Both the position numbers and the translations under genes were made by a program. From Microbotryomycetes sp. JL201 (Eukaryota > Basidiomycota > Microbotryomycetes), in assembly GCA_033819885.1 (NCBI GenBank), contig JAQYUZ010000008.1:1-64000 (forward strand): a stretch of DNA of 64,000 bases. Reading direction: 5' to 3'. Below the pieces are notes generated by a model. The model searched no databases. It was not told where the DNA came from and worked only from the letters and a program-made list of their open reading frames with translations. Shown piece after piece: positions 57,269 through 64,000 of this stretch. The first letter of the stretch is position 1. Every line of letters begins with the position of its first letter.

Positions 57269-59364
57269 ATGCCCGCGTCCGCCGCGCCTCAAGTGAACAC
57301 GGGTGGGATTCCCGCTGCCGGGATTGGCTCGCTGTCTACTCTGCTGCGGCGACTGGAGGCTGCAACGGCGCGGTTGGAGGACATTGCCATGACGCACAGC
57401 ACGACCGGCGGCCCACACTTTATATCGGGCGCATCTGCCGTGCAGCGTCAGTCGAGTCCTGCATTTAATGACTTGCAACACAAGAGACTGATGCCATGTT
57501 TGCAGCTGGTTCAGCCGCTGCAAGTGCTACGGCTGGCGCAGCAGCCGGCGGCACAGCAACAGGCACAGGCACAGGCGACTCTGCGGCACAGACACCCGCG
57601 ACCCCTGCCGTGCGAGACTATGATGAGCTGCTCGACGGTCCCGTCGCAAAGTACGCAGCGCTCAGTCAAGAGTTGGGCGGCTTGATCGCCGAGCAGGTCA
57701 GCCAGCCTCCGCGTCAGCCCACGGGCACGATCTCGCTGACATTTGGAATGTCGATGACAAGGCCCAACACGTCGTCAAGACGTTCCAAGCTCAGCGCAAC
57801 TACATTCAAATGGCCACGCAATGCTCAAAGCCAGCTCCGACCGAGCTCGAGCCCCTGCTCAAACCAACTCAGACTAGTCTGATGGCAGCAATTGACATCA
57901 AAGAGAAGAACAGGGCAAGCAAAGAGAGCAATCAGCTCACGGTCGTCGCAGAGGGCATTCCCGCTCTCGGATGGGTCGTCGTCGTCAGTTTCCTCTGACG
58001 GTCATGCCACATTCACAGCGCGCTGACCATGTTGAGAACTGTTCGCCAACAGGAACCTACTCCTGCTCCATTCATCGGCGAACACAAAGACTCGGCAGAG
58101 TTCTGGGTCTTGCGGGTGCTCAAAGAACACAAGGAGTCGTGAGCGCCACTCCAGGCGGACGGCGCCCGACTGGATACTCATTTGCCTTTTACTGCAGAAA
58201 CCCAAAACAGGTCGAGTGGGCTCGAAGCTTTACCGCAGCATTGGTCGAATTGCAAAAATACGTCAAACAGCATCACACAACCGGCCTCAGCTGGAACCCA
58301 AAGGTGAACAGACTGATCGCCACTTCCGCCTCGCAATCGAAAAGCATACTCAGTTGAAATCTTTCTAGGGCGTGCCAGCTGAATCGTACAAGAGCGAAGC
58401 GACAGCTTCTGGCACATCAACGGATGCGCCCCCGCCGCCTCCGCCGCCGCCTCCAGCACCGGCCGCCCCATCAGCGCCACCGCCTCCACCTGCCGGGTCA
58501 AGCCAATCTACAGCCACGCCGGACATGGGTGCCGTCTTCAGCCAGCTCAACCAAGGAGAAGCTATTACGAAAAGCTTGCGCAAGGTTGACAAGAGCGAGA
58601 TGACGCACAAGAATCCAGAGCTGAGGGCAGCTGGCGTCGTTGGTGACATTGGAGGTTAGCTTGTGTGAGGTCACGCTCGGTGCTCGGCTTGCGCTGACAT
58701 TTGCGCGACAACAGGGGCGACGAAAGCCCCCACAAAACCACCGAAGCCTACCTCGATGCAGAAGAAGCCGCCCAAGACGGCACTGGAGGGCAAAATCTGG
58801 AACATCGTACGTTCAATTCGGTTCACGTTCATACAGTTGCTCATGATTCTGCTCTGATCAGGAAAATCATGAGAACAACTCGCAAATCATCATTGACCAG
58901 ACCGAGATCAACCAAGCCGTCAACGTGTACAACGTAAAATCGTCCGTGATCCAGATCAAGGGCAAGGTCAACGCGGTGTCACTCGGTGAGGACATTCTTC
59001 AGATATCCGGTCCGACTGCTTACCTATTCGCCCACTTTCGCTAGTCAACTGTCACAAAACGTCCGTCTTGCTCGACTCTGCGCTCGCGTCTGTATCCGTC
59101 TCGTCGTCGCCTTCATTTACGATTCAGATTCTCGGCAAAGTCCCAACCATCACTGTTGACGGGTGTGACAGTGGTCAGATTTTCTTGTCAAAGTCGTCCC
59201 TCGACGTTGAAATCGTCACGGCAAAGACTAGCGCCATCAACGTGTCTCTGCCCGTCGAAGGCGAGGACGACGGAGTGTTCGAAGAGAAAGCCGTACCAGA
59301 GCAACTCAAGACTGTCGTTCAGAACGGTAAACTTGTTACGACCGTCGTAGAGCACTCTGGTTAG
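57269..59364 (+). CDS. SRV2: Cyclase-associated protein Srv2/CAP
   Basis: Actin-recycling protein that binds adenylyl cyclase, G-actin and cofilin. Starts at ATG 57269. An N-terminal cyclase-binding coiled coil (LLRRLEAATARLEDIA), an N-terminal helical-folded domain (PAVRDYDELLDGPVAKYAAL, VKTFQAQRNYIQMATQC), a polyproline WH2-flanking stretch (DAPPPPPPPPPAPAAP), and a WH2-like segment (GAVFSQLNQGEAITKSLRKV). The C-terminal CARP beta-helix binds ADP-actin (GKIWNIEYHENNSQIII, VNVYNVKSSVIQIKGKVNAV, ILGKVPTITVDGCDSGQIFL). About eight GT-AG introns. The stop is at 59364. Convergent with SCAMP. Confidence 0.93.
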
Positions 59365-59477
59365 AGGTTTTCAAGCCAAAGTCGCAGTTCTGGTCATCAT
59401 CTAGTGAAACGGAAATGCTTGTTACATCACGCCGAACAGAGCTGGCAATCTAGAGAACCGGCGATCAACCGAACCAC

Positions 59478-60891
59478 TTATGCCTGTTGTTGAGCTTCGT
59501 TGTTGTTGGGCAGCGTCGAGCTCTTGAACAAGACTGGCAATCGGCACAATCAGCGCCGTTCAATTTGCCCTAATGAGATATACAAATTGGAGAAAAAAAA
59601 AACGGTAGGCTTACAAGCTTTTAGTCCATACATTTGAAGTTCGTGTTTTGCGCTCGCGAACGAGTGACCTGCCTCGCCTTTTGAATGCGCAAACACTTGC
59701 TTGTACATCCACAAGCTTGCGATACCTTGCATGCCCCACATGACGCAAGCGATCGTGCACAAGATTGCAGAGACGAGCGAGCCGTCAGCGAACCGCGAGA
59801 TCGTGTTGATGATGCCCGCACAGCCGGAAGATGGTATGCCAATCAAGGCGTATGCGCTGAATGCGAGGTGAAAGCCGGCGAAAATGAAATAAATGTCTGC
59901 GAACGCGTTGAAATCAGCCGAAAACGATACGTCCGCTCGCTCCATTTAACTGACAGTAAAACAGGGCCATCTCTTTTCTATAGCCTTGATACGCTGGCCA
60001 GTACCAGAGCGCGAATGACAAGACCTGTCTCCGAAGTAACGTACAAGGTTCTGTCAGTCACGCGCACCTGAGCTAGCCGGAGCGAGATGACTTGCGCCGA
60101 TTACGGGCAAGTACATGATACCTGTGAGCATCAATCAACGTCAGTTGACCTGCTCTACCGTTCTTCACAGGCGATTCCGGCCAGCGTACCCGCTCCCAAG
60201 TCTGCGCCACCATTGCTCGCTGCCATTTCATCTCATTCAGCATCGTAAGTACACTTTCTTGATAGAAGCCCGTGACTGACCTCCCGAGATCAGCAAAAAG
60301 ACGCAAGCGACGAGGTTCATGGCGAGCGTCAAAACCAAAAACATCCACACCCGATAGAGCGTCAAGACCGTTGACTGATACTTTTCAGGAATTTGCTGGA
60401 ATATCTCGAAATATAATCGTCAGAAGTCAAGCCAGTGCAGAATCGAAGTATTTGATAATATAGAGCCGCACCTCGCTAATGTCGTGGTAGATGAGCGGGA
60501 ACGGCCCGGGTGGCCAATTGTTGCGGCCGTGCTGGGTAGGGCGGCAAGCACAAGGTGTCAGAAGCGGAATCGTGTGTACGTAGACATTCCTCCATGCTCG
60601 TACCTTGCGAATATGCTCAGCGCGCTGGTGGAGTTGCTGCTCGCGCGCGGCGAGCTCCTGTTCCCTGCGCGCCAAGTCTTGTAGCCTGACGCTCATGTCG
60701 TCTCGCTGAGACTGCTGCTCAAACGCGTCTGCACCGCGCGTTGGGGTCTGCTTGAGACTGTCGTCGTCATTGTCGAGCACGTAGCTGCCTGGGTCGACGC
60801 GCGAGTGCGAGTGCAGACCACTCTGCACGCTAGGGTCTGCGAAAGGGTTCGAGTCCATCCCTTGCGGGTCCGAGAACGGATTCGACGACAT
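59478..60891 (-). CDS. Secretory carrier membrane protein (SCAMP)
   Basis: Four-transmembrane post-Golgi recycling protein. Starts at ATG 60891 with the NPF-rich N-terminus MSSNPFSDPQGMDSNPFADP, endocytic EH-domain ligands typical of the family. A coiled coil follows (VRLQDLARREQELAAREQQL), then the SCAMP core NNWPPGPFPLIYHDISEEIP, YRVWMFLVLTLAMNLVACVF, FADIYFIFAGFHLAFSAYAL and ADGSLVSAILCTIACVMWGM. The last exon (FLFKSSTLPNNNEAQQQA) ends at 59478-59480, after a GT-AG intron following MYGLKA. SCAMPs are found in many fungi outside the budding yeasts. Divergent from the GT17 gene. Confidence 0.92.
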
Positions 60892-61088
60892 TGCGTGGCA
60901 GGGGGCCAATCGTTTGGTCAAGTGCCAAGCGTCAACCTCCGTCCATGCACTCCCGACACGGCCTCGGCAAGCTCAGTTCGCATTGGGTGACCACGTGAGG
61001 ACAACTCTGGTAGTCGCTTGCGCTCGCATACATCCTCCCGAGCGTGTACGCGCTTGGCGCTGACCCCGCCGCCGCGAACGCTCAGGCC

Positions 61089-62275
61089 ATGCGCCAGCGA
61101 TCATGGCTGCTCGTGTTGCTGCTCGTTTGCGCGTGCCTGCTCGCTTGGCCCATCATGACGACGCATTCGTTCCTGTCGTATGCGACTCGGCCTTTGTGGG
61201 ATCGCGATGAGGCGCCGAGCGAGCACATCACTCACGAGCGGACCGATGACACAACCACGCCATCCGAGCTATGTAGCATGCACAACATGCCCATAAGAGA
61301 CCAGTCATTGGCTGTGTGGGATGCCGTAAGTGCAAAATCAATGGTCAGACGTGCCAAGACACGCACAGGCCTCTCTGACCTTGCACCGTTTCACAGGTCA
61401 CGTTCAGTACCGAACTGGACCTACTCAAGGTCAGGCTGTACGAACTTGACCCTGTCGTGACCGACTTTTTCATCATTGAATCCAACGTCACATTCACGGG
61501 TTTGCCGAAACCCATCTTGCTCAAAGGAGCTCTTGAGAGCGACCCCGACTTGCAACCGTACAAAGGCAAGATACACTACCACATCCACAACGGGCGTCCT
61601 TTGGCCAAGGGCGAGAACCCCTTTACGCAAGAGAACGAGGTCAGGGTGGCGATGACGATCATGTTGCGCGAACACATACGGCAAACAGTCACAGACGGAG
61701 AGTCTGGGCCAGTCATGATCTTTTCAGACGTTGACGAACTCGTGTCGAGGCGTACGGCACGCTTGCTGAGCCACTGTGACTTTGGTGCTCCTTTGCACCT
61801 CGGCTTGCGTGACTACTTGTACTCTTTCGAGTTTGACGCGTCTGGCTCGAAACAAGGCGCAAGCTCATGGCGTGCGTCGGCAAACATTTGGCCTGGCAGA
61901 GGCTTTGGCGAGGACGAGTTTTACAGACACGGCAAGCAGACGGAACGAATCCTGCTCGACTCGGGCTGGCACTGTAGCTGGTGCTTCAAGACAATACAAG
62001 AATTCGTGACGAAAGCGACTGGCTATTCCCACACGGACAGGCTGGGCAACAGGCCGTCGAATCTGCTCAAGCCAAGTCGAATCCAAGACACAATATGCTC
62101 GGGCTCAGACTTTTTCGGCATGTTGCCAGAAGCTTACAGTTGGCGAGAAATGGCCAGCAAGTGGCGCTTGCTCAAAGCGGCAGACATACGAGATCCTCCA
62201 GCTCTGCTGCGAGACGAACCTCACAAATTCAGTTACTTGATGCCAGGTGGATGTGTTCGACAAGACAGTCCTTAA
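61089..62275 (+). CDS. GT17 N-acetylglucosaminyltransferase-like protein
   Basis: Glycosyltransferase family 17, related to beta-1,4-mannosyl-glycoprotein 4-beta-GlcNAc transferase (MGAT3); Golgi, type II membrane protein. Start ATG 61089 with signal anchor SWLLVLLLVCACLLAWPIM. One GT-AG intron before VTFSTELDLLKVRLYELDPV. GT17 motifs: FFIIESNVTFTGLPKPILLK, SGPVMIFSDVDELVSRRTAR (the DVDE/DxD-like donor-binding site), GWHCSWCFKTIQEFVTKATG (conserved Cys pair). It ends KFSYLMPGGCVRQDSP. The product added by fungal GT17 enzymes is not established. Confidence 0.9.
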
Positions 62276-62433
62276 GAATCCCAAGAGTGTTGTAACAATA
62301 TGTTTCCAAGGCGACAGTTACACAAGCCCGAGACCGAATGACAAAACTTTCGAGAGATGCTGCTGTTTATATATCATACAACCTACTGAGGGAGGAAATG
62401 CCAGACTCGCGCTCAGCACTGGACCGAGGAAGC

Positions 62434-64000
62434 TCAGTCGTCGGCATCAAGGAACCGCAGAATGGTACCGTTGCCCTCGAGTTGCCACACGTCGAGCTCG
62501 CTGTACGCCTCGATACATTCCTGTTCGAGAGACTCGTCAGCCGTCGACGTGAGATGAACGTGCTGAGATGAGCACCTACATTGAGCTGATCCTCTGTAAA
62601 TCCTTTGGCGATCACTCGCTCCCGAACTTCACGCATGTTTTGAGCAGGATTGAATGTATCCTGACCGTCGACATCCATGCGTCCGGCGCGACCGAGCCTC
62701 GTTCGAGGCCCATCCGCCGCCGAAGCACCAAAACCACTGGCAGCCATTTGCTTGATAAGCGTAAAGATCTTCGAGGTCACCGTCTGGTCACCCGCATCTC
62801 GGTCTCTGCCACTATGTTCATGCAGGCTTGCTTTGCTGCACTCCATCAGACGCAACGCCTCGTCTACATCCGCAGTTTCGACGACGGGTGAGAAACGTAA
62901 CCGAGCGAGCGCTTGCGACAGACGCAAGACGCCGAGCAGCGTACGCGCCGACGTGTACGTGAAGAACTGGTTTTTGTCTTCTTGGGTCTTCTGGTCCTTG
63001 CGCAGTTGCACGTAAGCTTGGACGATATAGTTTGAAACGAGTTTCGGCACAGTCGGTCGGACCTGTCGTGCGGCGGCAATGTAATGTCGCATCAGCAGAG
63101 GAGAAATTGGCTCGTGCTCGAGCGGTGGATGTTCAGAGTGCATGTGCACGTAGGTGACATGCTGCGCCAGGCGCTCGTCGTCGTCTCGTGCCGGGGTATC
63201 AAGAATCAAAAACAGCAAGTCGAATCGAGACAAGAGCGCCGCGGGCAAATTGATGTTGTCTACCGGCGAGATTTTGGGATTGTATCGTCCATATAGAGGA
63301 TTGGCTGCTGCGAGGATAGAGGTCCGAGCGTTGAGCGTCGTTGTGATGCCTGCTTTCGAGATAGAGATCGTCTGCTGCTCCATGACCTCGTGAATGGCGG
63401 TCCGATCGGATTCGTCCATCTTATCAAATTCGTCAATACATGCGATGCCGTTGTCTGCCAGGACCAGAGCACCTCCTTCGAGCACAAATTCGTCCGTTAC
63501 TGGGTCACGCATGACTGCTGCCGTCAAACCGACGCCAGAGGAACCGCGACCGGTAGTGTAGACGCCGCGAGGTGCTACCTTGGCGATGTACTTGAGCAAT
63601 TGAGATTTGGCAACACCTGGGTCGCCCATCAGGCAGACGTTGATGTCACCACGAATCTTCATGCCGTCGCCCATCGCCTTTGTCACACCGCCAACGAGCA
63701 GCAAGAGCAGAGCTTTCTTCACGTCTTCGTGACCAAAAATCTCGGGTGCGATGCTCGAAGCAAGTTTCGAGTACAACGCTGGATCTTCTTTAAGTTCGGC
63801 AAGTTCTTGACGAATCGCGGGCGTCACCTTCATCGCCTCGTACTGTTTCTTTAGCTGGCGAATGTGGTGCGCTTCGAGATACGAATCCATCAGCAGCCCC
63901 ATGCGCATGCCTCGGAAGCCTTCAAACTCTTGCGGCAGGAAGACGCCTCCGACGTGAACGACGTCGCCAGGCGACACCTGGCGAGTCATGTTGCCGTAGA
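62434..64000 (-). CDS. MCM7: MCM7 replicative helicase, 3' part (runs off window)
   Basis: Subunit of the MCM2-7 replicative helicase. The 5' end lies beyond 64000, so only the C-terminal part is here. It begins at [20 protein letters not shown] (end of the N-terminal OB region) and contains the AAA+ core: Walker [17 protein letters not shown]1 loop [20 protein letters not shown], Walker [11 protein letters not shown], sensor 1 [14 protein letters not shown], arginine finger [14 protein letters not shown] and the MCM7-type [25 protein letters not shown] intron after EDQLN leads to the final exon ([20 protein letters not shown]) with stop at 62434-62436. Confidence 0.95.

Noticed and set aside
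1-64000. Mobile elements, viral relics or defence or toxin systems
   Set aside because: Searched by eye on both strands for reverse transcriptase, integrase, transposase, capsid and terminal-repeat signals; none seen. All sizeable conserved frames belong to ordinary cellular genes.

Overview
The window looks like ordinary nuclear chromosome from a compact-genome basidiomycete fungus. The evidence is about 30 intron-rich protein genes in 64 kb (roughly one per 2 kb), introns mostly 44-150 nt, intergenic gaps often under 200 bp, and the protein types themselves (D-amino acid oxidase, Sit4-associated SAPS protein, Rrn6-like factor, Doa1/Ufd3, Npr3). A compact Pucciniomycotina or Ustilaginomycotina genome would fit, but I cannot assign a species. 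I see no mobile element, viral relic, CRISPR array, biosynthetic cluster or rRNA. One intron-containing tRNA-Thr gene is present.

Layout by position. 0-7 kb: AP endonuclease, an OB-fold protein, a NUDIX hydrolase, a small coiled-coil protein and the U1 snRNP protein Luc7. 7-13.6 kb: a compact KDM5/Jhd2-type histone demethylase, an F-box protein whose 3' exons are too short to show as single-frame ORFs, and the mitochondrial tRNA 2-thiouridylase. 13.7-21.4 kb: a mitochondrial carrier, an Rrn6-like Pol I factor, the Bub2 GAP and the tRNA. 21.9-31 kb: SF3B6 (p14), the Hpm1 methyltransferase, Npr3, D-amino acid oxidase, Vac1/Pep7 and a disordered acidic protein. 31.5-41.6 kb: a disordered protein with a zinc-knuckle-like patch, a Sit4-associated SAPS protein, an FAHD1-type acylpyruvase and fructose-1,6-bisphosphatase. 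42-54.5 kb: Doa1/Ufd3, an acyl/aryl-CoA ligase, an orphan with a duplicated motif, V-ATPase subunit a and eIF3l. 54.6-64 kb: an MFS transporter, Srv2/CAP, SCAMP, a GT17 glycosyltransferase and the 3' part of MCM7.

The genes do not form a pathway cluster. Many are head-to-head pairs with 70-430 bp between start codons (OB-fold/NUDIX, F-box/MTU1, Rrn6/Bub2, SF3B6/Hpm1, Npr3/DAAO, FAHD1/FBP1, V-ATPase a/eIF3l, SCAMP/GT17), implying shared promoters. Many others converge with very short gaps (11 bp between the Hpm1 and Npr3 stop codons).

The most notable signal is splicing. Several introns in conserved genes can be removed in frame only with a GC donor (GC-AG introns), including two in fructose-1,6-bisphosphatase, one in KDM5 and one in Doa1. 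I did not find a previously undescribed multi-gene system. The best leads for novelty are the GC-AG introns, the orphan at 47.7-48.3 kb and the unusual domain set of the KDM5 protein. Exon boundaries given below were worked out by hand from splice sites, reading phase and protein-family conservation.
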